Numbered from the stretch's first letter, positions 44,512-54,734 are shown. The stretch: 64,000 nt of DNA from Pedobacter sp. Leaf170 (GCF_920984665.1 NZ_CAKLBP010000002.1:372001-436000), one strand, 5' to 3'. The notes: generated by a model from the letters alone, not told the origin. Numbers and translations are program-made.

Positions 44512-45654
44512 ATGAAACCATTATTGAGTGTAGCCATCGCCACTAAAAATAGAGAGCAATACTGTATTGCAGCAATTCAAAGTATTTTAGACTATAGGGA
44601 CAAGCGGATAGAAATTACGATTGCGGATAACAGCGCTACCACCTTAGTTAAACAATATGTAGAAAATCTCAATTCTACTCAGGTTAAATATAGATATGAC
44701 GGTGGAGGTGTATCATCGATTGAAAATTTTAACCGGGCGGTTGAATTAACCTCTGGTGAATATGTTTTGATGATTGGAGATGATGACTCGATATTGCCAA
44801 ATGCTGTAGATGTTGCACTTTGGGCCAAAGAAAATGATGCAGATTCTATCTGCTCAAATGAGAGCGTAGTTTATTATTGGCCAAACTCCAGAGATATCTA
44901 TCCAAACGGACATTTAACAATACCTGTTGGTACCTCAGAAAAAGAGGCTGTTAATGTCAAAAAAAATTTAGTTAAATTGCTTAAAAACGGAATACAGCAT
45001 TATTTGCTATATCCTTTGCCAAAAACATATCATGGTATCGTTAAAAAAGATGTTTTGGATAAAATTAAGGCAAAAACGGGTCACTATTACGGGGGGTTGA
45101 GTCCAGATACCTACTCTTGTATAGCAGTATCATGCATTGCCAGGAATCATTACATTATTAACGAACCTATATCTATTGCTGGCGTTTGCGCAACGAGTAC
45201 CACTGCAGATAATTTTTCAGGTAAACATTCCGGTACCGTTGATAATATACCACATTTGCAAAATCGCCCTAATTATGTATGGAATGTTAAGGTACCTAAA
45301 TATTATAGCGTAAATACCATTTGGGCAGAATCAGGCTTAAAAGCCTTAGAGGAGTTGGGCGAAGTAAAATATCTTCAATTATTTAACATGTATCAGCTTA
45401 TGGCTCAAGGCTGGGTTAATAATTATAAGTTCATTCCGCATGTAATCAAAAAAGAATCGGGCATTACAAGGAAATGTAATCAAATCTCAAATATCGCTTT
45501 GTATGCAGGGCTGAGTTTAGCTTTCTCCAAAATTGTTTTAAAGAAGTTTGCCCATACCTTAAAAGCAAAATTTAAATCGAAAAAATATATAGTAAACAAT
45601 CGGGTAATTGATATACAGGAAGCGATTAACATTTATAGCGGACTAGGTAAATGA
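44512..45654 (+). CDS. GT2-family glycosyltransferase
   Basis: This 380-residue protein starts at the ATG at 44512 (an in-frame TTG precedes it). The GT-A fold is shown by LLSVAIATKNREQYCIAAI, the strand ending in IADNSAT, FNRAVELTSGEYVLMIGDDD with the DDD metal-binding motif at about residues 87-89, and a downstream region with HGIVKKDVL. It transfers a sugar from a nucleotide donor to the growing lipid-linked unit. It overlaps the polymerase gene by four bases (ATGA). Confidence 0.85.
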   Translation: MKPLLSVAIATKNREQYCIAAIQSILDYRDKRIEITIADNSATTLVKQYVENLNSTQVKYRYDGGGVSSIENFNRAVELTSGEYVLMIGDDDSILPNAVDVALWAKENDADSICSNESVVYYWPNSRDIYPNGHLTIPVGTSEKEAVNVKKNLVKLLKNGIQHYLLYPLPKTYHGIVKKDVLDKIKAKTGHYYGGLSPDTYSCIAVSCIARNHYIINEPISIAGVCATSTTADNFSGKHSGTVDNIPHLQNRPNYVWNVKVPKYYSVNTIWAESGLKALEELGEVKYLQLFNMYQLMAQGWVNNYKFIPHVIKKESGITRKCNQISNIALYAGLSLAFSKIVLKKFAHTLKAKFKSKKYIVNNRVIDIQEAINIYSGLGK

Positions 45655-46700
45655 TATTTTATGTAATTCCATATCTCTTTGTACTGACACTTTCGTCTGT
45701 TTTATACAAGGTAAGGATGGAAGATATACCCAAAGGTGTTCTTCTTTTTCTCTTGCTATTGCCGGCAACGCTTGTTGCTGTGTTACGCGGAGATGTAGGA
45801 GCAGATACATTAAACTATATAGGATATTTCAATGATTTGCGTCAAGGGTCGAATAATTATCAACATTACGAGCCTGGCTTCCATTTCTTGCTTAAGGTTA
45901 TTGATTTGTTTGGTCTAACTGACAGGGGGAGTATTGCCCTTGTAAGCCTGTTGACGATCCTGTTACTCTGTATTTCGTTCTCTAGAAATAAGCAACAATT
46001 TCTTCTTTTTTGTTGGGTCATTTTTCCAATATACTTCGTGGATATGACAATGAATGGGCTTAGATACGGCTTAGGGTTTGCGTTGGCTGTTATAGCAATT
46101 GAAAATATCTATAAAAAAAAATATCTAGGGGCAATTGTATTCTCATTATTAGCAATACTTACTCAATATTCTTCTTTTTTACTTATCATCCCATTCATCT
46201 TTGTGGGTGTTAGCAAGAAATACGCTATTTATATTGCTTTGATGATGATCATTACGCTAGCAGGTATAATTACCGCTGCGCCTATGCTGTTGATATATTT
46301 ATACGATAAACAAGATGCCTACAAGGATATAGCCTCTCCTGGAATCACATCTGGATTGCTACCGTTATTGTCTTTCTTTGTTATTTATTTTAGTTTCATA
46401 ATTTTTTCCAATAAGGATAACTTCAAAATTTTACATATTTTGCTTTGTTTAGAACTATTGTCTTTTGGCATCGCAAAGATGTCTTATGCCGGACTGAGAC
46501 TACAGACTTTATTTTTGTTTGGTCTTTTAGTTTTTATCAAAGAAAATTTCGGCATGTTAAAATTTCAGAATAAGTTTATGCTCATACTGTATATATATGG
46601 GATATTTAGTTTTTTGTTATTAACAAAGAATCTGTCTGTACAAGTTGAGGGTGTTGAATCACCAATGATACCTTACAAATTCTTTTGGAATGAGAGATGA
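45651..46700 (+). CDS. wzy: EpsG-type polysaccharide polymerase (Wzy)
   Basis: This 349-residue protein has about ten membrane segments. It carries the EpsG signature RGDVGADTLNYIGYF near residue 45 and then HYEPGFHFLLK, which are typical of the EpsG family of O-antigen/exopolysaccharide polymerases. NGLRYGLGFALAVIAI in the middle is another conserved EpsG segment. It polymerises the repeat units in the periplasm. It overlaps the preceding glycosyltransferase gene by four bases. Confidence 0.85.
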   Translation: MIFYVIPYLFVLTLSSVLYKVRMEDIPKGVLLFLLLLPATLVAVLRGDVGADTLNYIGYFNDLRQGSNNYQHYEPGFHFLLKVIDLFGLTDRGSIALVSLLTILLLCISFSRNKQQFLLFCWVIFPIYFVDMTMNGLRYGLGFALAVIAIENIYKKKYLGAIVFSLLAILTQYSSFLLIIPFIFVGVSKKYAIYIALMMIITLAGIITAAPMLLIYLYDKQDAYKDIASPGITSGLLPLLSFFVIYFSFIIFSNKDNFKILHILLCLELLSFGIAKMSYAGLRLQTLFLFGLLVFIKENFGMLKFQNKFMLILYIYGIFSFLLLTKNLSVQVEGVESPMIPYKFFWNER

Positions 46701-46867
46701 TAAAAAGGTTGGTGTCAAATCACGTAAATTAATTCAATTTATCTAAAATATCTATGAAATCCGATCGGCAAAAAGATAAAGTGGAAATACATTCATCATT
46801 CAGTTAATGAGTTTAAAATTAAGATAGTCAGACATTTCCGACATAGGTACTTTTATCTAAAAGACCG

Positions 46868-47695
46868 ATGCTTGGAATATATAAATTTATTATGAACAAT
46901 ACCAGGGTACGCGTTTCTGTGGTTATACCAATGTATAATTCCGAGAATACGATTATTAGAACATTAGATTCGGTGAAAAATCAAACGGTTACAGATTATG
47001 AGATTATTATAGTTGATGATGGCAGTACTGATTCGTCCGCCGTTCTCGTACAAGAGTATATTCGATCAAATGACTCATTAGAAATTCAACTCATTAAGAA
47101 AGCAAATGGAGGAGTTTCCACCGCAAGGAATCTAGGTATATCTAAGTCTTCAGCTCCTTGGATAGCATTGTTAGATAGTGATGATGAGTGGTTGCCTAAC
47201 AAATTGGAGCGGCAATTTGAGATAATAGACAATAATCCATCGATTGACTTTCTAGGTACTAATCGAAATGGTGAACATTTCAGTTCAATTCTTTGGAAAA
47301 AACTTGGGATGTTGGAAAAAATTTCGGCCAGATTGTTGCTTGTGAAGTTTATTTTCGTCGTTCCAACAATCCTTTTTAGAAGGCAAATTGTTGGTGATAT
47401 TGGATACTTCGATGAGAGTCAAAAATATGCTGAAGAAGGGAATTATTTCATTAGAATAGCACAAAAGTTCAATTGTTATCTTTTGAATGAAAGTTTGGTG
47501 ATCACCGGCGGAGGAAAAGCGCACTTTGGCCATTCAGGCTTATCAAGTAATTTAAAAGAAATGGAGCGTGGTGAACTCAGAAACATAAAACTAGCTCTAA
47601 ATCTGAAGATTATTAATTATTTTGAATATAGTTTGTTGACAGTGTTCTCCATACTTAAATACTTTAGAAGGGTTATAATTGTTAAATCTCGATAA
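46868..47695 (+). CDS. GT2-family glycosyltransferase
   Basis: This 275-residue GT-A glycosyltransferase begins at the ATG at 46868 or, giving a more usual N-terminus, at 46892 ([20 protein letters not shown]). The conserved elements are [32 protein letters not shown], the [13 protein letters not shown] segment and the DSDD metal-binding motif in [11 protein letters not shown] His-rich KAHFGHSG near the C-terminus is unusual. The gene follows a 167-base gap with nothing recognisable, and overlaps nothing upstream; the acyltransferase starts one base after its stop. Confidence 0.85.
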   Translation: MLGIYKFIMNNTRVRVSVVIPMYNSENTIIRTLDSVKNQTVTDYEIIIVDDGSTDSSAVLVQEYIRSNDSLEIQLIKKANGGVSTARNLGISKSSAPWIALLDSDDEWLPNKLERQFEIIDNNPSIDFLGTNRNGEHFSSILWKKLGMLEKISARLLLVKFIFVVPTILFRRQIVGDIGYFDESQKYAEEGNYFIRIAQKFNCYLLNESLVITGGGKAHFGHSGLSSNLKEMERGELRNIKLALNLKIINYFEYSLLTVFSILKYFRRVIIVKSR

Positions 47696-47696
47696 T

Positions 47697-48296
47697 ATGT
47701 GGAAAAGATACGGTTTTTGGGGATGCATAAAGTTAATACGTGCAGTGATATTTACTAGGATTTGGTATCCTGGAGCAAGATTGATCCGCCTGCCTTTTGA
47801 TATAAGAAATCGCAAATACATTAAGTTAGGCAAAGGATTTACGACAGGCTTTGGTTGTCGGATCGAAGCTTTACCTATTCTTGAAGACGGGAAGTACTGT
47901 ATTAAAATTGGTAGTAATGTTCAAATTAATGACTATGTCCATATAGGAGCAGTAAGTTCTGTCACTATAGGTGATAATGTATTAATGGCAAGTAAAATAT
48001 ATATATCTGATCATAACCACGGAAGTTATAATCTAGAATTTAGTGACTCTCCTTTGAGTAACCCTATGGATAGAAAACCAATACCTAAACCTGTAGTAAT
48101 TGCTGATAAAGTTTGGATTGGAGAATCATGTTGCATTTTGCCTGGGGTTACTATCGGCGAAGGCAGCATAATCGGTGCATTATCTGTTGTAAGTAAAGAT
48201 ATACCCCCTTATTCGATTGCTGTTGGAATTCCGGCAAAAGTCATAAAAATATTTAACTTCGAAACGAATAATTGGGAACCAGTTAAAAAAGTATAA
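47697..48296 (+). CDS. Left-handed beta-helix acyltransferase
   Basis: The ATG at 47697 gives a 199-residue protein of the hexapeptide-repeat acyltransferase superfamily, like WcaF/NodL or maltose O-acetyltransferase. The repeats run from about residue 70 to 180, with the catalytic His in ISDHNHGSY and the C-terminal [21 protein letters not shown]. It probably O-acetylates a sugar of the repeat unit. A TTG at 47679, inside the preceding gene, would add six residues. It belongs with the preceding GT2 gene by its one-base spacing. Confidence 0.85.
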   Translation: MWKRYGFWGCIKLIRAVIFTRIWYPGARLIRLPFDIRNRKYIKLGKGFTTGFGCRIEALPILEDGKYCIKIGSNVQINDYVHIGAVSSVTIGDNVLMASKIYISDHNHGSYNLEFSDSPLSNPMDRKPIPKPVVIADKVWIGESCCILPGVTIGEGSIIGALSVVSKDIPPYSIAVGIPAKVIKIFNFETNNWEPVKKV

Positions 48297-48298
48297 TA

Positions 48299-48412
48299 AT
48301 GGAAATAAATATAGATCAACCACCGAAACCAGGTTGTAATTTTCTTTTAGCAAATTGGGTGTCTTTATGTGAATATACCAGTGAAATAGAAAACCCTAGA
48401 GATGGTGAATAG
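48299..48412 (+). CDS. Possible 37-residue ORF overlapping the next gene
   Basis: An ATG two bases after the acyltransferase stop opens a 37-codon frame with three cysteine or tryptophan-rich turns (CNFLLANWVSLCEY). It overlaps the GT2 start at 48402 by 11 bases. The tight spacing on both sides is what a coupled small cistron would show, but a remnant of a larger gene is just as possible. No family is recognised. Confidence 0.3.
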   Translation: MEINIDQPPKPGCNFLLANWVSLCEYTSEIENPRDGE

Positions 48413-49226
48413 ACATTTTTCTGGCAGTATCGTTTTATTTAAAAATGAGTATAATGAAGTAAAGAAAGCAATTCTAAGTTTCATACAGCGGAGCAGTTAT
48501 ACGTCTCTTTACCTAATTGATAATTCACCCGACGATAGGTTAAAGAATTTGAAAGATATTGGGGAAAGAATCGTGTATATCCATAATCCTCATAATCCAG
48601 GTTTTGGAAGTTCTCACAATGTTGCAATTGAGATGTCCATATCGAAAGGTAATCAATTTCATTTTATAATAAATCCAGATATTCATTTTGATGATAATGT
48701 CGTTGAAACCATGATAGATTTTATGGGAAATGACCAGTCCATTGGTATGATGATGCCAAAGGTTTTGAATGAAAATGGTTCGCTCCAAAATTTGCCAAAA
48801 CTGCTACCGACACCGATGAGCATTGTGTGGCGAAAACTTGGTGCGCCACGAATCTTTTATTCAAATTTTATTAATAAGTATGAACTTAGATTTGTTCCAA
48901 CTGACCGGATCTACAATGCTCCTGTTTTGTCTGGCTGCTTTACTTTGCTAAATTTAGCAGCGATTAAAGAGGTCGGTATGTATGATGACCGGTTCTTTAT
49001 GTATTTTGAGGACTGGGATTTATCAAGACGTATGCATGCTAGATACAAAACAGTTTATTTTCCAACTGTATCAGTGTACCATGGTTATGAATCTGGTGCA
49101 AACAAGAGTGCTAAATTATTTAAGATTTTCTTAAACTCAGCATTTTCTTACTTTAACAAATGGGGATGGTTGTTCGACAAAGAGCGTGGCGAAATCAATT
49201 CAAACGCCTTAAAACAGTTTAGATAA
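48402..49226 (+). CDS. GT2-family glycosyltransferase, rhamnosyltransferase-like
   Basis: This 274-residue protein has the layout of WbbL/rhamnosyltransferase-type GT2 enzymes: SIVLFKNEYNEVKKAI, YLIDNSPDD, the HNPGFGSSHNVAI segment, INPDIHF as the DxD-like motif, and SGCFTLLNLAAIKEVG with FFMYFEDWDLSRRM near residue 205. With dTDP-rhamnose made by rfbBCDA, rhamnose transfer is a fitting guess; this is inference. The stop overlaps the next start (TAATG). Confidence 0.85.
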   Translation: MVNRHFSGSIVLFKNEYNEVKKAILSFIQRSSYTSLYLIDNSPDDRLKNLKDIGERIVYIHNPHNPGFGSSHNVAIEMSISKGNQFHFIINPDIHFDDNVVETMIDFMGNDQSIGMMMPKVLNENGSLQNLPKLLPTPMSIVWRKLGAPRIFYSNFINKYELRFVPTDRIYNAPVLSGCFTLLNLAAIKEVGMYDDRFFMYFEDWDLSRRMHARYKTVYFPTVSVYHGYESGANKSAKLFKIFLNSAFSYFNKWGWLFDKERGEINSNALKQFR

Positions 49227-50119
49227 TGGATATATTAATAACTGGTAGTACAGGTTTCGTAGGGCAAAATCTTCTCCCATTTCTGAAAGCAAACAATATA
49301 TCGGCTAAAACGATTGCCCGAAATGATTTTGAAGGTGACATTGACTTCAACGGTTTCGAGTGTATTGTTCATTTAGCAGGTAAAGCCCACGATCTAAAAA
49401 AGACCTCCAGTGCCGACGAATACTACCAGGTTAATTTTGAGTTGACCAAAAAGCTTTATGATGCTTTTCTAAAATCTGATGCTAAAAAATTTATCTTCAT
49501 CAGTTCGGTAAAAGCTGCGGCGGATATGGTTGATGGTGTATTAACGGAGGAAAATAGGCCAAATCCTCAAACTCATTACGGTAAATCCAAATTATTGGCT
49601 GAACAATATATTCAGGAACAGCCTTTGAAAGCGGGGAAATTATTTTATATCCTACGTCCTTGTATGATTCATGGGCCAGGGAATAAAGGAAATCTTAACT
49701 TATTACATAAATTTGTACAAAAAGGCATACCATATCCACTAGCTGCATTTGACAATAAACGTTCTTTTCTGAGCGTGGAGAATTTATGTTTTGTAATTGC
49801 TAACTTGTTGAATAAAGATATTCCATCTGGAGTTTACAATGTTGCTGATGATGAAGCATTATCAACAAATGAAGTTGTTGAGATTTTAGCAAATTCTTTG
49901 AAAAAGCCCTCTAGATTATGGGCAATTCCTACTAGTTTTATACGTATTTTAGCTAAATTTGGGGATCTACTTAAACTACCATTAAATACTGACAGGTTAA
50001 ATAAGTTAACAGAGAATTATATAGTTAGCAATAAAAAAATAAAGGAGGCGATCAACTTACCTTTACCAATTACCACACGAAATGGTTTATTAAAAACCGC
50101 AGATTCGTTTAGCGGTTAA
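49226..50119 (+). CDS. WbpV-like UDP-4-keto-6-deoxy-GlcNAc reductase / epimerase
   Basis: This 297-residue SDR protein begins ILITGSTGFVGQNLLPFLK and has LAGKAHDL, FISSVKAAADM, TEENRPNPQTHYGKSKLLAE with the YxxxK pair, and the LRPCMIHGPG segment. This pattern belongs to the WbpV-type reductases acting after WbpM-type dehydratases to give UDP-D-QuiNAc (or UDP-D-FucNAc). Suitable partners are in the window: a WbpM-like dehydratase at 54735 and a WbpL-like transferase at 53400. It starts one base before the end of the preceding GT2 gene. Confidence 0.8.
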   Translation: MDILITGSTGFVGQNLLPFLKANNISAKTIARNDFEGDIDFNGFECIVHLAGKAHDLKKTSSADEYYQVNFELTKKLYDAFLKSDAKKFIFISSVKAAADMVDGVLTEENRPNPQTHYGKSKLLAEQYIQEQPLKAGKLFYILRPCMIHGPGNKGNLNLLHKFVQKGIPYPLAAFDNKRSFLSVENLCFVIANLLNKDIPSGVYNVADDEALSTNEVVEILANSLKKPSRLWAIPTSFIRILAKFGDLLKLPLNTDRLNKLTENYIVSNKKIKEAINLPLPITTRNGLLKTADSFSG

Positions 50120-50141
50120 AAAATAGCTTGAAGAATACTTT

Positions 50142-51269
50142 ATGAAAATAGCATTAATAACAGGAATAACTGGCCAAGATGGGGCCTATCTGGCAGATTT
50201 ATTATTAAAAAAAGGATACGAAGTTCACGGCATCAAACGCCGTAGTTCTCTCTTTAATACGGATCGTATCGATCATTTATATCAGGACCCGCATGAAAGC
50301 AATGTCCGTTTTAAATTGCACTATGGCGATTTAACGGATTCAACTAATCTGATTCGAATTGTTCAGGAAATTCAACCTGATGAAATCTATAATTTGGGTG
50401 CAATGAGTCATGTGAAAGTTTCATTCGATTCGCCTGAATATGTAGCTAATGTTGATGGTATTGGTACTTTGAGAATACTGGAAGCGGTAAGGATTCTTGG
50501 TTTAGAAAAGAAAACCAGAGTTTACCAGGCGTCTACCTCTGAGTTATTTGGCGGTATGCCTGAGAATAAAAATGAGAAAGGTTTCTATGACGAAAACTCT
50601 CCATTTTATCCACGTTCCCCTTATGGTGTTGCGAAGATTTATGGCTTCTGGATTACTAAAAATTACCGTGAAGCTTATAATATGTTCGCTTGTAATGGTA
50701 TTTTATTTAATCATGAAAGCCCACTAAGAGGCGAAACCTTTGTTACCCGTAAGATTACCAGAGCAACAGCCAAAATTGCCTTGGGTTTACAGGATAAATT
50801 ATTTCTTGGGAACTTAGATGCTTTACGTGATTGGGGCCACGCAAAAGATTATGTAGAAGCGATGTGGTTGATTTTACAACAAGAAACGCCAGAGGATTAT
50901 GTTATTGCGACAGGTGTAACCACTTCTGTTAGAGATTTTGTGAAAATGTCCTTTAAACAAGTGGGGATAGGATTGGAGTTTAGAGGGGAGGGCGTGGAGG
51001 AGAAAGCTTATGTTGCATCGTGTAGTAATCTAGATTACCAATTAGAGATAGGCAAAGAAGTGGTTGCAGTTGATCCTAAATATTTTAGGCCCACAGAAGT
51101 AGATTTATTAATTGGTGACCCAACAAAATCTAAAACCAAGCTAGGCTGGAAGCCACAATATGATTTAGCCGGATTGGTTGAAGATATGATGACATCAGAT
51201 GTGGAGCATTTTAAGAAAGAATTATTGTTAAAAGCTGCCGGTTACAGCGTAAAAAATCAATTCGAATAA
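50142..51269 (+). CDS. gmd: GDP-mannose 4,6-dehydratase, copy 2
   Basis: This 375-residue enzyme is a close paralogue of the gene at 31912, with all motifs in place: [33 protein letters not shown], the Thr/Glu pair in [18 protein letters not shown], and [18 protein letters not shown]. It is followed immediately by fcl and manC, so this copy clearly supplies GDP-L-fucose. The divergence from copy 1 is concentrated in a short region before VDPKYF and at the C-terminus. Both copies have complete active sites. Confidence 0.96.
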   Translation: MKIALITGITGQDGAYLADLLLKKGYEVHGIKRRSSLFNTDRIDHLYQDPHESNVRFKLHYGDLTDSTNLIRIVQEIQPDEIYNLGAMSHVKVSFDSPEYVANVDGIGTLRILEAVRILGLEKKTRVYQASTSELFGGMPENKNEKGFYDENSPFYPRSPYGVAKIYGFWITKNYREAYNMFACNGILFNHESPLRGETFVTRKITRATAKIALGLQDKLFLGNLDALRDWGHAKDYVEAMWLILQQETPEDYVIATGVTTSVRDFVKMSFKQVGIGLEFRGEGVEEKAYVASCSNLDYQLEIGKEVVAVDPKYFRPTEVDLLIGDPTKSKTKLGWKPQYDLAGLVEDMMTSDVEHFKKELLLKAAGYSVKNQFE

Positions 51270-51317
51270 AAATAGGAAGGAGATGGCTTAGTCACAGTCT
51301 CTTGTAATTACGAAGTA

Positions 51318-52250
51318 ATGAATAAAAATAGTAAAGTATATATAGCTGGCCACCGTGGCATGGTAGGTTCCGCTATTCTAAGAAATTTGGAAGCTCAGGG
51401 TTTTGATAATCTTGTTACAAGAACTTCCAAAGAATTAGATTTGCGTGATGCCTCAGCAGTAGCTCAATTCTTCAATATCGAAAAACCAGAATATGTGTTT
51501 TTAGCAGCGGCAAAAGTTGGTGGTATTGTCGCAAATAATACCTATCGTGCAGATTTTTTATATGAAAACCTGATGATACAAAATAACGTGATTCATCAGG
51601 CTTATTTAAATAAGGTTTCGAAGTTGATGTTTCTTGGATCTTCTTGTATTTATCCAAAATTGGCTCCTCAGCCCTTAAAGGAAGAATATTTACTAACAGG
51701 TGAGTTAGAGCCAACAAATGAACCTTACGCCATCGCCAAAATTGCAGGTATAAAAATGTGTGATGCTTACCGAGCACAGTACGGATGTAATTTCGTTTCA
51801 GTGATGCCTACAAATCTTTATGGGCCTAATGACAACTATGATTTAAACAATTCGCATGTACTACCTGCAATGTTGCGCAAGTTTATTGTGGCTAAACAAA
51901 ATGGTTCTGGCACGGTAACCATTTGGGGTACAGGTACACCTAAAAGAGAATTTTTATATGCCGATGATTTGGCTGAAGCTTGCGTTTATTTGATGAACAA
52001 CTATAATGAACCTGGATTAGTGAATATTGGTGTTGGCGAAGATGTGTCTATTTTAGAACTGGCAAAATTGGTGAAGGAAATTGTAGGTTTCGATGGCGAG
52101 ATTATTACTGACATCAGTAAACCAGATGGTACACCGAGAAAACTAATGGATGTATCAAAGCTCAATATGATGGGCTGGAAGGCGAAAACCTCTTTGAGAG
52201 CGGGTATACAAAAAGTGTATAGCGAAATCAAAAATAATGACTGGAGCTAA
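51318..52250 (+). CDS. fcl: GDP-L-fucose synthase
   Basis: This 310-residue SDR enzyme epimerises and reduces GDP-4-keto-6-deoxymannose to GDP-L-fucose. Diagnostic parts are KVYIAGHRGMVGSAILRNL, AAAKVGGIVANNTYRADF, the catalytic LGSSCIYPKLAPQP segment and YAIAKIAG with the YxxxK pair. It ends with the usual LMDVSKLNMMGW region. It overlaps manC by 14 bases. Confidence 0.96.
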   Translation: MNKNSKVYIAGHRGMVGSAILRNLEAQGFDNLVTRTSKELDLRDASAVAQFFNIEKPEYVFLAAAKVGGIVANNTYRADFLYENLMIQNNVIHQAYLNKVSKLMFLGSSCIYPKLAPQPLKEEYLLTGELEPTNEPYAIAKIAGIKMCDAYRAQYGCNFVSVMPTNLYGPNDNYDLNNSHVLPAMLRKFIVAKQNGSGTVTIWGTGTPKREFLYADDLAEACVYLMNNYNEPGLVNIGVGEDVSILELAKLVKEIVGFDGEIITDISKPDGTPRKLMDVSKLNMMGWKAKTSLRAGIQKVYSEIKNNDWS

Positions 52251-53346
52251 TCGTAATAACACTCAGGTTCTGATCATGGCAGGCGGTGTGGGTTCCCGCT
52301 TTTGGCCGAAGAGCCGCAATCAATTTCCCAAACAGTTTATAGATATTTTGGGCTTAGGTAAATCTTTATTGCAACTTACTTATGAGCGTTTTTTAAAAAT
52401 TTGCCCAAACAATCAGATTTATATTTTAACTAATGCAGACTATGCTGATTTGGTAAAAGAACAATTACCTGAAGTTTTAATCGAAAATATATTGTTAGAG
52501 CCAAGCAGAAATAATACTGCACCATGTATCGCTTATGCCAGTTATAAAATAGCAAAGTCTAATTCGGATGCAAATATAGTTGTGGCTCCATCTGATCATT
52601 TGATATTAAAAGAAGAAGATTTTTTGGCAAAAGTTAAGCAAGCCCTGGCTTTTACTGAATCAAACGATGCATTATTAACCTTGGGTATCAGCCCTACTCG
52701 TCCGGATACAGGTTATGGATACATCAAGTATCAAGTTTCAAATTTCAAGAATCTAGATGATGATTCCGGAATCAAAAAAGTGCATGCTTTTATGGAGAAG
52801 CCTTCGCTTAGTAAAGCACAGGGATATTTGCAAAGTGGTGATTACGTTTGGAATGCCGGGATTTTTATCTGGTCTGCGAAAGCGGTTAAAAATGCTTTTG
52901 AGAAATACGCTCCAGAAATCGCTTCCTTATTTGCTAGCGGGCATGAATTTTATAATACCGATAATGAAGCGGAATTTATCATGGAAAATTACCCAACAGC
53001 TCCTAACATCTCCATCGATTATGCCATTTTAGAAAAGGCAGACAACGTGTATACAATTCCAGCAGATATTGGCTGGTCTGATTTGGGCACATGGGCTTCA
53101 CTGCATGCTGTTGCACAAAAAGACGGCCATAATAATGCCATCAGTTGTGAGCATTTGAATTTATCAGCGACAACGGATTGTTTGATTCAATTGCCATGGG
53201 GTAAAGCCGCGGTAATTAAAGGTCTATCCAATTTTATTGTGGTTGACGATGGAAAAGTGCTATTGATTTATCCTAAATCCGATGAGCAGGAAATTAAGAG
53301 AGTTGCTTCTGAAATGGTGGAAGCATTTGGCGATGAATATAAATAA
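52237..53346 (+). CDS. manC: Mannose-1-phosphate guanylyltransferase
   Basis: This 369-residue nucleotidyltransferase makes GDP-mannose from mannose-1-phosphate and GTP. The signature is VLIMAGGVGSRFWPKSRNQF with PKQF following, then the LEPSRNNTAPCIAYA and VAPSDHLI segments. FMEKPSLSKAQGYLQSGDY and WNAGIF belong to the substrate site. It lacks the phosphomannose isomerase domain found in long ManC proteins. It overlaps fcl and so supplies the gmd/fcl pair with substrate. Confidence 0.95.
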   Translation: MTGANRNNTQVLIMAGGVGSRFWPKSRNQFPKQFIDILGLGKSLLQLTYERFLKICPNNQIYILTNADYADLVKEQLPEVLIENILLEPSRNNTAPCIAYASYKIAKSNSDANIVVAPSDHLILKEEDFLAKVKQALAFTESNDALLTLGISPTRPDTGYGYIKYQVSNFKNLDDDSGIKKVHAFMEKPSLSKAQGYLQSGDYVWNAGIFIWSAKAVKNAFEKYAPEIASLFASGHEFYNTDNEAEFIMENYPTAPNISIDYAILEKADNVYTIPADIGWSDLGTWASLHAVAQKDGHNNAISCEHLNLSATTDCLIQLPWGKAAVIKGLSNFIVVDDGKVLLIYPKSDEQEIKRVASEMVEAFGDEYK

Positions 53347-53399
53347 AGAAACAATAGAAATAAATTAGTCGAATACACTATCTTCGCCCTTTTAAGATT

Positions 53400-54365
53400 A
53401 TGACGCCAATCCTTGCTTTTTCGATTCTTACAGGCCTATTTCTTTTAGAACTTACTTATTTTAAGGTTGCTGATCATTTCAATATTATTGACAAACCAAA
53501 TGCCCGAAGCTCACACCAAAGTATTACATTAAGAGGTGGGGGCGTAATTTTCGCTTTGGCTGGCATTATTTATTTTATTTTATCCGGTTTTCAATACCCT
53601 TTTTTCATTATTGGTCTTTTCGCCATCGCTACCATAAGTTTTATAGATGATGTCATTACCTTAAATAATAAAATAAGATTAAGCATCCATCTAATTTCCG
53701 TGTTGCTAATGTTTTACCAATGGAATCTATTTGCGTTGAGTTTGTATTGGATTCCTTTGGCATTGGTGTTTGTTATCGGAACCATTAATGCCTACAATTT
53801 TATGGATGGTATTAATGGCATAACAGGTTCTTATAGTTTATTAGCGATTGGCACATTATATTATATTAACGAAAAGGTGGTTTTGTTTACCTCTTCAGAT
53901 TTATTAGTAATAGTCGGCTTATCCTTATTGGTCTTTAACTTTTTCAACTTCAGGAAAAAAGCGAAATGCTTTGCCGGAGATGTAGGGAGTGTGAGTATTG
54001 CTTTCATCATTGTTTTTTTAATCGGGCAATTGATTATAAATACTGGTAATTTCAGTTATATCTTGCTTTTATTGGTGTATGGATTGGATGCAGTCATTAC
54101 GATTTTCTTTCGGTTACTGAGGAAGGAGAATATATTTGCAGCGCATCGTAGTCATTTTTATCAATATCTGGCTAATGAAAAAAAATGGTCTCATCTGTTG
54201 GTTTCCGGATTATATTTTATAGTTCAGCTTATCATTAATCTTCTAATTGTTTATTGGGTAGGAGATAATTATATAATGGCATTTGTTCTGGTTTTGCTAT
54301 CTGCTATATTATTCTTAATCATCAGGTTTAAGATGGAGGGTAAAAAGCGGTTGATTGGGGTATAA
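53400..54365 (+). CDS. WbpL/WecA-like undecaprenyl-phosphate sugar-1-phosphate transferase (GT4)
   Basis: This 321-residue membrane protein of the MraY/WecA family has about ten helices. The DNPNARSSH-type motif appears as DKPNARSSH near residue 34, then LRGGGVIFA, the SFIDDVITLNNK loop with the DD pair, NAYNFMDGINGI (catalytic DGINGI), and the C-terminal AAHRSHFYQYLA. It transfers a sugar-1-phosphate from a UDP-sugar to undecaprenyl phosphate and starts each repeat unit. In company with WbpM- and WbpV-like genes, QuiNAc or FucNAc is the likely first sugar, as in Pseudomonas WbpL clusters. Confidence 0.9.
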   Translation: MTPILAFSILTGLFLLELTYFKVADHFNIIDKPNARSSHQSITLRGGGVIFALAGIIYFILSGFQYPFFIIGLFAIATISFIDDVITLNNKIRLSIHLISVLLMFYQWNLFALSLYWIPLALVFVIGTINAYNFMDGINGITGSYSLLAIGTLYYINEKVVLFTSSDLLVIVGLSLLVFNFFNFRKKAKCFAGDVGSVSIAFIIVFLIGQLIINTGNFSYILLLLVYGLDAVITIFFRLLRKENIFAAHRSHFYQYLANEKKWSHLLVSGLYFIVQLIINLLIVYWVGDNYIMAFVLVLLSAILFLIIRFKMEGKKRLIGV

Positions 54366-54640
54366 TTTTTTGATTCCGTTCAAGGTGAAAGGAGGATAAG
54401 CGTTTTGTTTGCCCTTTGACTATGCTCAGGGTGACAGGAAGATAGGTGTTTGTCCTTCGACAAGCTCTGGATGACAGGGTAAAAGAATTAGTACTTTGAT
54501 TATGCCTGGGCTGTAGTTTGCAAGGTTGACAATTAAGTAAATTTGCTTTACGAACCATTGGAAATTCAGCGGTTTGCGCTAATCAAGGTTTTGCAATGGC
54601 ATTCTGTTTAGCCCTTAGACTATGCTCCGGATGACGAAAT
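54366..54640. repeat. Non-coding cluster of TTCGACTACGCTCAGGGTGACA-type repeats
   Basis: Three diverged copies of the same word are seen at 54412-54438, 54454-54478 and 54612-54636, all in the same orientation. The words resemble intergenic repeats common in this phylum. A fourth copy of the family lies at 60743-60767. The whole stretch from 54366 to the start at 54735 holds no gene. A weak -7-like element (TATCTTTA) is at 54704-54711. Confidence 0.7.
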
Positions 54641-54734
54641 TGCGTTTTCTTTGTTTATAAAAACATGTAGGAATATAAAACTTAACCGTATTAATATTAT
54701 ATTTATCTTTACAGGAATTTAAGCCTATTGAATT

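Noticed and set aside
54366..54734. Possible CRISPR array because of repeated words
   Set aside because: The copies are few, diverged and irregularly spaced, there are no unique spacers of constant length, and no cas gene is in the window.
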